Shown here: piece after piece, positions 8,596 through 16,166 of the stretch | Layout of the letters: each line of letters begins with the position of its first letter | Numbering within the stretch: position 1 is the first letter of the stretch | Source of the DNA: Pelagibius sp040217155 | GTDB taxonomy: Bacteria; Pseudomonadota; Alphaproteobacteria; Kiloniellales; Kiloniellaceae | DNA: 64,000 nucleotides | Direction: 5' to 3' | Assembly: GCA_040217155.1 (NCBI GenBank) | Contig: JAVJNS010000035.1 | Location: forward strand, 1-64,000 | Translations under genes and position numbers: made by a program | The notes under the pieces: generated by a model | What the model saw: the letters and a program-made list of their open reading frames with translations, nothing else | Database searches by the model: none | Told to the model about the DNA's origin: nothing

Positions 8596-8663
8596 CCGGC
8601 AAGATTTGCCTAGTGAACCCGGCAATATCTGCCGCGGAAGACCGATCGGGGCAAATTTTGCCG
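8596..8663. promoter_or_regulatory. Three tandem FlbD-type (ftr-like) palindromes
   Basis: Three sites: GGCAAGATTTGCC (8598-8610), GGCAATATCTGCC (8621-8633) and GGCAAATTTTGCC (8650-8662). Two are perfect palindromes and one has a single mismatch. They lie about 90-170 bp upstream of the sigma-54 promoter of flagellin 3, the expected place for enhancer binding. They resemble the ftr elements bound by FlbD in Caulobacter. Binding by the FlbD encoded at 21619-22992 is an inference. Confidence 0.75.
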
Positions 8664-8719
8664 TCGAAGCGGCGGCCCACAGGGACCGCATCCGAGGCCT
8701 CAGCAGATCCGGGAACCGA

Positions 8720-8747
8720 GGGCGATACCGACTCAGCAGTATCGCCC
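8720..8747 (-). terminator. Hairpin downstream of flagellin 4
   Basis: Arms GGGCGATAC and GTATCGCCC (9 bp, perfect) lie 26 nt past the flagellin 4 stop. No U-tract follows, so a factor-independent terminator is only possible, and a 3' stabilising hairpin is an alternative. Confidence 0.5.
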
Positions 8748-8772
8748 GCAGAGTTCCGCTAATTCCGATTTC

Positions 8773-9609
8773 CTACTGCAGCAGTCTCAATAGCGATTGC
8801 GGCAATTCGTTGGCTTGCGACAGTGCCGATACCGAGGCCTGCACGAGAACCTGGGAAGAGACCAATCTACTCTGTTCCGCCGCCAGGTCGACGTCCATGA
8901 TCGACGACTTCGCCGCCTCGATGTTTTCCAAGGAAGTGGCGATCTGCTGGCCACGGAACTCGAAGCGCGAGATCAGGCCACCGACCGTGGCTCTGGCCTC
9001 GGAAATGATATCGATGGCGCCGTCTACCAGACTCATCGCGCCCACCGCAGCGGTCGGGGTGCCGACACTGGCCACCAGACCCATCGCGGTCGCATGGAAA
9101 GCGGAGGCCGCGGCCGCCAGGGAGGAATAGGACACCGAGATGTTGTCGCCCGCCTCGGAGCCGACGAAGAAATTCTGCGGTGACTGGCCCGTGCCGTCCA
9201 GCAACGAGTCGCCATTGAACCTGGTCGTCTGGGCGATGGCGGTAATCTCATCGCGCAGCTGCTGGAACTCGGCATCGATAAAGCCGCGCTCGGTATTCGA
9301 CGGCACGCCGGAGAGCGACTGGGCCGACAGCGCCTTCATGCGCTGCAGCACGTCGGCGATGCGCCCCAAGCCGCCGTCGGCGACCTGCAGCACCGAAGCG
9401 CCCTGGGCCGCGTTCACCGACGACTGGCGCAGCACCGTTATGTCGGCCAGGAGCCGCGTGCCGATGGCCAGGCCCGCCGCGTCGTCGGAAGCCTTCACAA
9501 TGCGCGAGCCGGAGGCCAGCTTCGACACCGAAGAGCCGGACATCATCGCGTTGAAGTTCAGAAACCGCAGGGCCGAATTGGCGGCTGTGTTCGTTGTAAC
9601 TGTAGGCAT
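8773..9609 (-). CDS. fliC: Flagellin (copy 4)
   Basis: A 278-aa subgroup B flagellin, N-terminus MPTVTTNTAANSALRFLNFN and C-terminal SALSQANELPQSLLRLLQ. Subgroup B (copies 4 and 5) differs from A in these end regions but keeps KLASGSRIVKASDDAAGLAIG. The ATG at 9609 has an upstream GGAG (site TTGGAGTGAACCC). It has its own sigma-54 promoter (9714-9728) and a leader hairpin, so it is a separate transcription unit. Most of its N-terminal half is nearly identical in DNA to copy 5. Confidence 0.95.
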   Translation of the reverse strand: MPTVTTNTAANSALRFLNFNAMMSGSSVSKLASGSRIVKASDDAAGLAIGTRLLADITVLRQSSVNAAQGASVLQVADGGLGRIADVLQRMKALSAQSLSGVPSNTERGFIDAEFQQLRDEITAIAQTTRFNGDSLLDGTGQSPQNFFVGSEAGDNISVSYSSLAAAASAFHATAMGLVASVGTPTAAVGAMSLVDGAIDIISEARATVGGLISRFEFRGQQIATSLENIEAAKSSIMDVDLAAEQSRLVSSQVLVQASVSALSQANELPQSLLRLLQ

Positions 9610-9713
9610 GGGTTCACTCCAAAAACCTGCAAGGGCAGAGTCCCAAGGACCGGCTCCCTGCCGGTATAGCGCGCCGCCCGAGGGGTGCCCGCGCTACGGG
9701 TGACTTCACTTAC

Positions 9714-9728
9714 GCAGATATCGTGCCA
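9714..9728 (-). promoter_or_regulatory. Sigma-54 promoter of flagellin 4
   Basis: The minus strand reads TGGCACGATATCTGC: a perfect -24 half TGGCACG and a -12 CTGC with the required GC, 15 nt in all. The predicted start is near 9702, giving a leader of about 92 nt that contains the 9667-9696 hairpin. Confidence 0.85.
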
Positions 9729-9902
9729 AGCTCTACACTGCTTTTTTATTGCTATATTTCAGTCGGTTACAAAATCGTTCGAAGACTGCGCCCGGCCTTG
9801 GTCGACCCAGATGGGAAGAGATTTCTAGGTACAGGAGGAAAACTCTGCCGGGTGGCCAGCTGCGAACGGCGCCGCGGTCTGTGGCCGGGGACGAAATAGA
9901 TC

Positions 9903-9933
9903 GGGGCGGGGCGCCTTCATGGCGCCCCGCCCC
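9903..9933 (-). terminator. Strong hairpin downstream of flagellin 5
   Basis: A perfect 13-bp stem, GGGGCGGGGCGCC with GGCGCCCCGCCCC, and a 5-nt loop, starting 27 nt past the flagellin 5 stop. Only a weak T-rich run (TCTATTTCG) follows on the minus strand. It is the strongest hairpin of the array and probably a terminator. Confidence 0.7.
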
Positions 9934-9960
9934 GTTCACCTCTGCCCAAAGAGGTGGCGG

Positions 9961-10803
9961 TTACTGCAGCAGCCTGAGGAGCGACTGAGGGAGCTCGTTG
10001 GCCTGGGAAAGAGCCGATACCGAGGCCTGCACAAGGACCTGGGAGGAGACCAATCTACTCTGTTCCGCCGCCAGGTCGACGTCCATGATCGACGACTTCG
10101 CCGCCTCGATGTTTTCCAGGGAAGTGGCGATCTGCTGACCACGGAACTCGAAGCGCGACACCAGGCCACCGACCGTAGCGCGGGATTCCGAAATCAGGTC
10201 GATGGCGCGATCGATCACCGACATCGCGACCGAGGCAGCGCCAGCGCTGGCGACGTTGGTGGTCGCGGTGATACCGATTCCCGCTGCCGTATAGACATCG
10301 GCGCTGGCCGCAAAAGCCGAGTAGGTCACGGTGATGTTGTCCCCCGCCTCGGAGCCGACGAAGAAGTTTTGGGTCGTCTGACCCGTGCCGTCCAAGAGCG
10401 AGGCGCCGTTGAAGCGGGTGGTCTGGGCGATGGCGGTGATCTCAGCGCGCAGTTCCTGGAACTCGGCATCGATAAAGCCGCGCTCGGTATTCGACGGCAC
10501 GCCGGAGAGCGACTGGGCCGACAGCGCCTTCATGCGCTGTAGCACGTCGGCGATGCGCCCCAAGCCGCCGTCGGCGACCTGCAGCACCGAGGCGCCCTGG
10601 GCCGCGTTCACCGACGACTGGCGCAGCACCGTCACGTCGGCCAGGAGCCGCGTGCCGATGGCCAGGCCCGCCGCGTCGTCGGAGGCCTTCACAATGCGCG
10701 AGCCGGAAGCCAGCTTCGACACCGAAGAGCCGGACATCATGGAGTTGAAGTTCAGGAACCGCAGGGCCGAGTTGGCGGCTGTGTTTGTTGTGACTGTAGG
10801 CAT
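9961..10803 (-). CDS. fliC: Flagellin (copy 5)
   Basis: A 280-aa subgroup B flagellin. The start is the ATG at 10803 (MPTVTTNTAANS), with GGAG 8 nt upstream. The open frame extends 32 codons further, but that part reads through the leader and is not flagellin-like. It has its own sigma-54 promoter (10909-10923) and an upstream palindrome (10991-11005). Its variable middle (about 140-190) differs from copy 4 while the rest is nearly the same. It lies at the divergent boundary with the hook genes. Confidence 0.95.
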   Translation of the reverse strand: MPTVTTNTAANSALRFLNFNSMMSGSSVSKLASGSRIVKASDDAAGLAIGTRLLADVTVLRQSSVNAAQGASVLQVADGGLGRIADVLQRMKALSAQSLSGVPSNTERGFIDAEFQELRAEITAIAQTTRFNGASLLDGTGQTTQNFFVGSEAGDNITVTYSAFAASADVYTAAGIGITATTNVASAGAASVAMSVIDRAIDLISESRATVGGLVSRFEFRGQQIATSLENIEAAKSSIMDVDLAAEQSRLVSSQVLVQASVSALSQANELPQSLLRLLQ

Positions 10804-10908
10804 GAGTCTACTCCAATAACCTTTCGTGGGCAGAGCCCCAGAAGCTGGCTGCTTGCCGGCCTCTCCTGATCGGGGATCAATCCCTGACCAGTCGGGCACC
10901 CCCTACCA

Positions 10909-10923
10909 GCATAGATCGTGCCA
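10909..10923 (-). promoter_or_regulatory. Sigma-54 promoter of flagellin 5
   Basis: The minus strand reads TGGCACGATCTATGC, with a perfect -24 TGGCACG, a 4-nt spacer and a -12 ATGC. The predicted start is near 10897, giving a leader of about 94 nt. Confidence 0.85.
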
Positions 10924-10990
10924 ACTTCTGATTTTCACAATATCACTATCTATATCAATACCTTATGGAGACCTCTGTTGCGGTCCGACG

Positions 10991-11005
10991 CGGGCAAAAA
11001 TTGCG
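10991..11005. promoter_or_regulatory. FlbD-type palindrome upstream of flagellin 5
   Basis: GGCAAAAATTGCG (10993-11005) matches GGCAA-N3-TTGCC with one mismatch. It is about 80 bp upstream of the flagellin 5 sigma-54 promoter, a spacing suited to enhancer binding. Confidence 0.6.
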
Positions 11006-11315
11006 ACTGACGGAAAATCCTTCACCTCAAGGCAGGCAAAGACTTCCGGCTTCCGGCGGCGCCAGGGCGTTGGGGACAAGCTTACCGGCCGGCCCCCGGC
11101 TCCGGCCGCCTGTCGCGCCTCGCCGCCCTGCCGTACCCCCTTGCCGTCTCCCCTGCCACAGCCCGCGCCATACTCTATGAATCACGCGCGGTGGAAGTCC
11201 CGCATAAGAACCTTCTGACCGGGACCTGCCGACGGCTTCGGATCGAAGCCTGCCAGCAGCAGCGGTCCGCAGCCTGCCGCCGCGGCGCTCTCCACAAAGC
11301 GCGATTGCATTCTCA

Positions 11316-11332
11316 CCCGGCAAAGCTTGTCC
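11316..11332. promoter_or_regulatory. FlbD-type palindrome upstream of the second fliS
   Basis: CCCGGCAAAGCTTGTCC contains GGCAA-AGC-TTGTC, one mismatch from GGCAA-N3-TTGCC. It is about 110 bp upstream of the sigma-54 promoter at 11442-11456. Confidence 0.55.
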
Positions 11333-11441
11333 CAGAACCCTGCAGGAACTGCCAGGCAGATTCCGCCAGCGGGCCGTTGCGGTCTCCGGAGCAATCGTGC
11401 GGGGGCCGCGAAGACCCCGCTTTTCCGCGCTTGGCGCAACT

Positions 11442-11456
11442 TGGCCCGCAACTTGC
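11442..11456 (+). promoter_or_regulatory. Sigma-54 promoter of the fliS2-fliK-flgD-flgE group
   Basis: TGGCCCGCAACTTGC on the plus strand has the -24 TGGC-CG (one mismatch) and a perfect -12 TTGC with correct spacing. Start predicted near 11468, about 107 nt before the fliS ATG. No other promoter was noticed before fliK, flgD or flgE, so they may share it. Confidence 0.8.
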
Positions 11457-11574
11457 GTCTAACCGCCGAGACTTGGACCGACCGCAACCGTACCAATGGC
11501 CGGTCCTGAAACCCGAAGCAGCGAAGTCGCCTGGCGCGACCGACCGCTTCGGGAAGCAAAACGGAGATAGAACC

Positions 11575-12030
11575 ATGCCGCTTACTGCTACTGATGCGTT
11601 TCGCAGCGAGGTAACCAGAGCCCGTCCGACACGAGTTGTGGTCATGCTCTATGACGAGGCCATTGCATCCCTGACTGCCGCAATCGAGGCCATGGAGCAG
11701 AACAAGATCGAGGAGCGTTGCAATCGAGTCAACGTGGTCACCGAGATCATCGGAACCTTGCACATGAGCCTGGACATCGAGAAGGGCGGCGACATCGCCG
11801 AACAGCTCGGCCAGCTCTACCGCTATGTTCTGGCGCGACTGATTCGGATCAACATCCATAGCGATATCGAAGGCACCAAGAAGGTCATCGAGATCCTGCA
11901 GCCGCTGCGCGATGCCTGGGACGAAGTCGATCTGGGCCTGGCCGACGGCGGGGAACAGGCTTCTTTGGAAGCCACCATCCTGCGCCGTCTGGAAGCCGCC
12001 GGAATCCGGCTGGACGTCCACGCCGCCTAG
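11575..12030 (+). CDS. fliS: FliS-like flagellar chaperone (copy 2)
   Basis: A 151-aa FliS family protein with RVVVMLYDEAIASLTAAIEA, then HMSLDIEKGGDIAEQLGQLY and a final helix pair, parallel to copy 1 but clearly diverged. The ATG at 11575 follows GGAG (ACGGAGATAGAACC). It is the first gene of the plus-strand hook group and 37 nt before fliK. Known role of the family: cytosolic flagellin chaperone. Whether each FliS serves one flagellin subgroup, or one acts on another substrate, cannot be told from sequence. Confidence 0.88.
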   Translation: MPLTATDAFRSEVTRARPTRVVVMLYDEAIASLTAAIEAMEQNKIEERCNRVNVVTEIIGTLHMSLDIEKGGDIAEQLGQLYRYVLARLIRINIHSDIEGTKKVIEILQPLRDAWDEVDLGLADGGEQASLEATILRRLEAAGIRLDVHAA

Positions 12031-12066
12031 TCCAACCCAAGAAAAGCAGCCCTGACGGACCCGTTT

Positions 12067-13842
12067 ATGCAAGTTATCGCCCCGGACTTTTATGCCCCCT
12101 TCGGCGGGCCCTCCTCTGCCACGAAAGAGGAGCGGCCCGGCGACGGGCTGTTCGACGCCCTGCTGCGTGAGGATGAAGCGCGCTATCAGGCGGAGCCGCC
12201 GCCGCGTCACGAGGCCGCGGAGCCCGCGCGGCCGTCACGCGTGGAGTCCGACCCACGCGAAGAGTCCGACTACGGCGAGCCCCGTCACGATGAACCAAAC
12301 GACGAAAAGCCCCGCCACAACGAGGCCCGCCGCGACGACCTTCCTAGCGAAGCTCAGCCGGACCAACGAGACTCTGCGGTGAACGACCGTGAGGCCGGCG
12401 CCGCCGGCAATGGCGACGATCATGACATGGCTGAAGGCGATCGGTCCGCAGCCGCAGCAACGCGAAGCGGTCGGGCTGAGACGGCTGACGCCGCCGTCGA
12501 CGAGCCTCAGGCTCAAGGACCGACACCCAGCGGTGACAGCCACTCCGCCGCCGTGACACCTGAGACCGGATCGGCGGCCGCGCTGGCAACAGAAGCAGCA
12601 GCCGGCCCCGCGGCGGCAATTCCGGTCGCAAGGGGCGCCGAGTCGACAATCGCGGCGCCCTCTCCGGCGCTCGCGCAGACGCCACAGGACAAGCCGGCAA
12701 ACGCCAATCCGGCAGCGGCCGACGGCAGGATGCCCGCAGCAGCTCAGCAGACAAGCGCGGCGACGGGCGGGGCGACAGGCGGGGGCGCCTCCGCACCAGT
12801 GGCGGCAGCGACCCAGCCTGCCAGCGCCGCAGCGCCGGCGCAGATCGCCGCCGGCAAGGCCTCCGCCACGGCAACCTCCAAGGACCCCAATCAGGCGGCC
12901 GCCGTGAATCGACAGTCGCCAGCAGCCGCGTCAGCGGTTGCGCCGACTTCGCCGGCCGAGAGGGCGAGCCGCGCCGCTGGTGCAGCGCGCGCAGCCCTCA
13001 CGGGTGACCAGAACGTCGTCGTCCAGACCAGCGATGCCCTGACCTCCCGCCCGGCCGCCTCGCTTGGCGGCGCCGCCGCCACGGCCGCCATGGCGCAGGC
13101 AACAAACCCTGCCGCCACGGGCCGGCCGGGCAGTGCTTCCAAAAACACCGAGACCAGCCTTTCCGGCAACGCAAAGGGTGCCGCCTCTCCGCCGGCACCA
13201 ACAGCCAAGGGACCTGGAAGCGCCTTGGCGGCAGCGACCGACAAGATTGCTCAGGCAAACCAAGCCCCATTGGCGCCTGGCGCCGGCAGCGGTGACGGCG
13301 CGGGCGGCAACGCTGGACAGCCGACGACCCCGACGGTTGCCAGCGGCGTAGCCAGCAGCGCCCCGGCCCAGAGTTCCGGCTTTGCCGAAACCCTGGCGGC
13401 GTCACGCAGCACTCCGACGGCAAATCCTGCCGAGCAGGTCGCCGTGCAGGTCCGCCGCGCCCAGGTCGCCGGACAGGATAAGATCAGTATCAAGTTGCAC
13501 CCCGCCGAACTGGGCCGCATCGAAGTAAAGCTAGAGAGCAATAACGACGGCACCCTGCGCGCTGTGATCTCAGCCGAACGGTCCGAGACGCTGGACCTGC
13601 TGCAGCGGGATGCGCGCGGTCTCGAGCGCGCCCTTCAGGACGCCGGCGTCAAGACCGACTCCGGCAGTCTCAACTTCAATCTTCGCGGCCAGGGCCAGGG
13701 GCAACAGGCCGAGAAAGACGGCAACTTCGGGCGCGGCGGCCGTGACGGCAAAAGCACCGAAACCGAGCTTCCCGATGCGGCAGCCGCTGCGGCGGCGCCC
13801 GCCCGGTCCGGCCACGACGGCGCCTTGGACATCCAAGTTTAA
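12067..13842 (+). CDS. fliK: Flagellar hook-length control protein FliK
   Basis: A 591-aa protein. About 450 residues are Ala/Pro/Gly/Thr/Gln-rich and disordered, as in the secreted ruler part of FliK. The C-terminal Flg_hook domain (about 455-555) is clear: KISIKLHPAELGRIEVKLES and ETLDLLQRDARGLERALQDA. FliK is exported during hook growth and switches the export gate from hook to filament substrates. The neighbours flgD and flgE fit. The start ATG at 12067 has only a weak ribosome binding site. A second protein with a FliK-like end is encoded at 26914-28884. Confidence 0.9.
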   Translation: MQVIAPDFYAPFGGPSSATKEERPGDGLFDALLREDEARYQAEPPPRHEAAEPARPSRVESDPREESDYGEPRHDEPNDEKPRHNEARRDDLPSEAQPDQRDSAVNDREAGAAGNGDDHDMAEGDRSAAAATRSGRAETADAAVDEPQAQGPTPSGDSHSAAVTPETGSAAALATEAAAGPAAAIPVARGAESTIAAPSPALAQTPQDKPANANPAAADGRMPAAAQQTSAATGGATGGGASAPVAAATQPASAAAPAQIAAGKASATATSKDPNQAAAVNRQSPAAASAVAPTSPAERASRAAGAARAALTGDQNVVVQTSDALTSRPAASLGGAAATAAMAQATNPAATGRPGSASKNTETSLSGNAKGAASPPAPTAKGPGSALAAATDKIAQANQAPLAPGAGSGDGAGGNAGQPTTPTVASGVASSAPAQSSGFAETLAASRSTPTANPAEQVAVQVRRAQVAGQDKISIKLHPAELGRIEVKLESNNDGTLRAVISAERSETLDLLQRDARGLERALQDAGVKTDSGSLNFNLRGQGQGQQAEKDGNFGRGGRDGKSTETELPDAAAAAAAPARSGHDGALDIQV

Positions 13843-13863
13843 AGGCGGACAGGAGATAAAGCC

Positions 13864-14538
13864 ATGGCGATTGAAAGCCTCCGTGAGCCGGTGAACGGCG
13901 TCCCCTTCAAGGACACCGACAGCAGTTCGATCACCAACGGGTCGTCGCTGGCCGAGACCTTCGACACCTTCCTGACCCTGCTGACCACCCAGTTGCAGTA
14001 TCAGGATCCGCTGGACCCGATGGATACCAACGAATTTACCTCGCAGCTGGTTGAATTTACCGGCGTTGAGCAGGCCATCACCACCAACCAGAAGCTGGAC
14101 AGCCTGATTTCACTGCAGAACGACCTGCAGCTCAACAACGCGGTGGGCTATATCGGCAAGTCCGTCTCGGCGGACAGCATCATTCTCATGCTGCAGGGCG
14201 GCGAGTCGACCATCACCTACGATCTCGGCGGCAATGCGGCGCAGGCCAACATCCTGGTGATCGACGAACTGGGCAACACGGTTCGAACGATCCCGGCGGA
14301 AACCGACGTCGGCCGCCATGAGCTCGTCTGGGACGGGCTGGACGACAATGGCGATCCGCTGGATGACGGCCTCTACGGCTTCCTGGTCACCGCAATCGAT
14401 GGCGACGGCGACCCGGTTCCCTTGATTCAGGGCACCGCGGGCCGAGTCACCGGCGCGAAACTGATCAATGGCGAGGTCACTTTGGAGATTGGTGAACTGG
14501 AGATCGCGCTGACCGACGTGCTGGCGATCCAAGAATAA
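13864..14538 (+). CDS. flgD: Hook cap (scaffolding) protein FlgD
   Basis: A 224-aa protein. The N-terminal FlgD motif FLTLLTTQLQYQDPLDPMDT with TSQLVEFTGVEQ is diagnostic. It is followed by the beta-rich Tudor/FnIII part with the FLGD_ig-like stretch ELVWDGLDDNGDPLDDGLY. FlgD caps the growing hook and directs FlgE assembly. The start at 13864 follows an AGGAG site (GGACAGGAGATAAAGCC). It lies 21 nt after fliK and 127 nt before flgE. Confidence 0.95.
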   Translation: MAIESLREPVNGVPFKDTDSSSITNGSSLAETFDTFLTLLTTQLQYQDPLDPMDTNEFTSQLVEFTGVEQAITTNQKLDSLISLQNDLQLNNAVGYIGKSVSADSIILMLQGGESTITYDLGGNAAQANILVIDELGNTVRTIPAETDVGRHELVWDGLDDNGDPLDDGLYGFLVTAIDGDGDPVPLIQGTAGRVTGAKLINGEVTLEIGELEIALTDVLAIQE

Positions 14539-14665
14539 AGCGCGGCGAGCCGCAAAAAAACGATGCAGAAATTTCAGTGCTTTTGAGCAGCGAAAAAGAA
14601 CATTCGGGTCTGGGACCACGCCCAAGCGGCAACAGCTTCCGGACCGCAACCAAGGAGACGAAGTC

Positions 14666-15925
14666 ATGAGTATCTACGGCGCAATGTTTGCCGGCGTGTC
14701 CGGACTGGCCGCACAGAGCAACGCCCTGGGCATGATCTCGGACAACATCGCGAACGTGAATACGGTCGGCTACAAGGGCACCAGCGCCCGTTTCTCGACC
14801 CTTGTCACCCAGGCCGCGACCGAGTCCACCCACACCCCCGGCGGCGTCAGCTCCACCCCCTATGCCTTCATCGACCGTCAGGGTCTGCTGCAAGGCTCCG
14901 CCTCGGGGACCGACCTGGCGGTGGCCGGTCAGGGCTTCTTCGTGGTCAACGAGGCCGCGACTCCCGGATTTGGCGATGACTTCTACTTCACCCGTGCGGG
15001 CTCCTTCAATCCCGATCAGAACGGCAATCTGGTGAACGCCGCCGGATATTATCTGCAAGGCTACGACCTGAGCACCACGACGCCGCAGCCAAGCTCCAGT
15101 ACTTTCACCGGTCTGCAAACGGTGAACATCTCGAATCTCTCGGGCAGCGCGGCGGCCACGACCTCTGTCTCGCTCGGCGTCAACCTGCCCTCGACGGCTG
15201 CCGTGACCGACAGCTTCTCGGTGACCACGCAGGTCTTCGATTCACTGGGCAACGCCCATGACATGGACGTCACCTTTACCAAGGCGGGCGTCAACAGCTG
15301 GACCTGGGCGGCGGCCAACCCGACCCTTGACGGCGGCGCCACCTCCTCGGGCACCGCAAACGGCTCGGGCACCATCACCTTCGCCACCGACGGAACGCCC
15401 TCGGCCTTCACCCCGGCGGCGCCCAGCATCACCCTCACCGGCTTCACCACCGGCGCCGGCAATGCCACGATCGCCCTGGACCTGGGAACCGTGGGCTCGA
15501 CCGACGGCCTGACGCAGTTCGCCGGCAATTTCACCATCTCGAACATCGACCAAGATGGCGTGCGCTTCGGCAACTACACGGGCATCAATATCAGCGAGGA
15601 TGGAATTGTCACGGCGCTCTTCGACAACGGGCAGAGACAGGACATCTACCAGCTACCTCTGGGCATGTTCCGAAACCCCAACGGCTTGGAAGCCAAGTCG
15701 GGGAACGTCTATCTGGAAAACAATCGCTCCGGCAATTTCCAGCTCAATCTCGCCGGTAACGGCGGTGCCGGCAGTATCGCGCCAGCCGCTCTCGAAGCCT
15801 CGACCGTCGACCTGGCCGAGGAATTCACCAAGATGATCATCACACAGCGCGCCTATTCAGCGAACACCAAGGTGATCTCCACCGCGGACGACATGTTGGA
15901 AGAACTGATCCGCATCAAGCGCTAA
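14666..15925 (+). CDS. flgE: Flagellar hook protein FlgE
   Basis: A 419-aa protein. The N-terminal rod/hook motif (SIYGAMFAGVSGLAAQSNAL, then DNIANVNTVGYKG) and the C-terminal helix (EEFTKMIITQRAYSANTKVI followed by LEELIRIKR) are diagnostic of FlgE. The middle is Thr/Gly/Asn-rich and variable. The ATG at 14666 follows AAGGAG. It is the last gene of the hook group. A 10-bp hairpin follows at 15952-15978, and then sciP. Having flgE next to sciP parallels the Caulobacter arrangement as I recall it. Confidence 0.95.
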   Translation: MSIYGAMFAGVSGLAAQSNALGMISDNIANVNTVGYKGTSARFSTLVTQAATESTHTPGGVSSTPYAFIDRQGLLQGSASGTDLAVAGQGFFVVNEAATPGFGDDFYFTRAGSFNPDQNGNLVNAAGYYLQGYDLSTTTPQPSSSTFTGLQTVNISNLSGSAAATTSVSLGVNLPSTAAVTDSFSVTTQVFDSLGNAHDMDVTFTKAGVNSWTWAAANPTLDGGATSSGTANGSGTITFATDGTPSAFTPAAPSITLTGFTTGAGNATIALDLGTVGSTDGLTQFAGNFTISNIDQDGVRFGNYTGINISEDGIVTALFDNGQRQDIYQLPLGMFRNPNGLEAKSGNVYLENNRSGNFQLNLAGNGGAGSIAPAALEASTVDLAEEFTKMIITQRAYSANTKVISTADDMLEELIRIKR

Positions 15926-15951
15926 TCCTGAAGCCTGAGCTCCGGCCTCCG

Positions 15952-15978
15952 CGGTGAAATCGCCAAGAGATTTCACCG
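15952..15978 (+). terminator. Hairpin downstream of flgE
   Basis: Arms CGGTGAAATC and GATTTCACCG pair perfectly (10 bp, 7-nt loop), 27 nt past the flgE stop. There is no U-tract, so termination would need another factor, or it may protect the 3' end. Confidence 0.5.
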
Positions 15979-16047
15979 GCTGGGGGTCGGAACGAGGCCG
16001 GGGCGCGGTGCATCACCCAAGCGTTTCAGCCATCCCTGGGTGCTCGG

Positions 16048-16062
16048 TTAACGAAGCCTTCA
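16048..16062 (+). promoter_or_regulatory. CtrA-like box upstream of sciP
   Basis: TTAACGAAGCCTTCA matches TTAA-N7-TTAA with one mismatch, about 105 nt before the sciP start. A further TTAA (16081-16084) and TTTTAAACC (16102-16110) lie nearby in an AT-rich stretch. CtrA control of sciP is known in Caulobacter. Here it is inferred. Confidence 0.5.
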
Positions 16063-16166
16063 GTTTGTCTAAATTTTAGCTTAACTGCCTGATTTAGCGA
16101 ATTTTAAACCGCATATGCCTATCTTGTCCTTAGCGCAGTAATGAAATGAGAAACAGGATCTGTTCG

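Larger units (their letters stand above)
8368..8772. other. Regulatory gap between flagellins 3 and 4
   Basis: No gene. From the flagellin 3 side it holds the leader element (8426-8439), a sigma-54 promoter (8494-8508), three GGCAA-N3-TTGCC-type palindromes (8596-8663) and, toward flagellin 4, a hairpin (8720-8747) suited to ending flagellin 4 transcription. Confidence 0.8.
9610..9960. other. Regulatory gap between flagellins 4 and 5
   Basis: No gene. It holds the flagellin 4 leader with a hairpin (arms TAGCGCG at 9667-9673 and CGCGCTA at 9690-9696), a sigma-54 promoter (9714-9728) and, at the other end, the terminator hairpin of flagellin 5 (9903-9933). I did not find a good GGCAA-N3-TTGCC site here, unlike at the other sigma-54 promoters. 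Confidence 0.75.
10804..11574. other. Divergent regulatory region between flagellin 5 and the second fliS
   Basis: A 771-nt gap without a convincing gene. Toward flagellin 5 it holds a sigma-54 promoter (10909-10923) and an ftr-like site (10991-11005). Toward fliS it holds an ftr-like site (11316-11332) and a sigma-54 promoter (11442-11456). The middle (about 11010-11310) is GC-rich and shows nothing I recognise. Confidence 0.8.

Noticed and set aside
9730..9900. FlbD-type palindrome upstream of flagellin 4
   Set aside because: Only weak partial matches such as CCCGGCCTTGGTC were found. Calling them sites would not be justified.
14539..14665. Separate sigma-54 promoter for flgE
   Set aside because: No TGGC-N7-TTGC-like sequence in the flgD-flgE gap; flgE is more likely read from the promoter before the second fliS.
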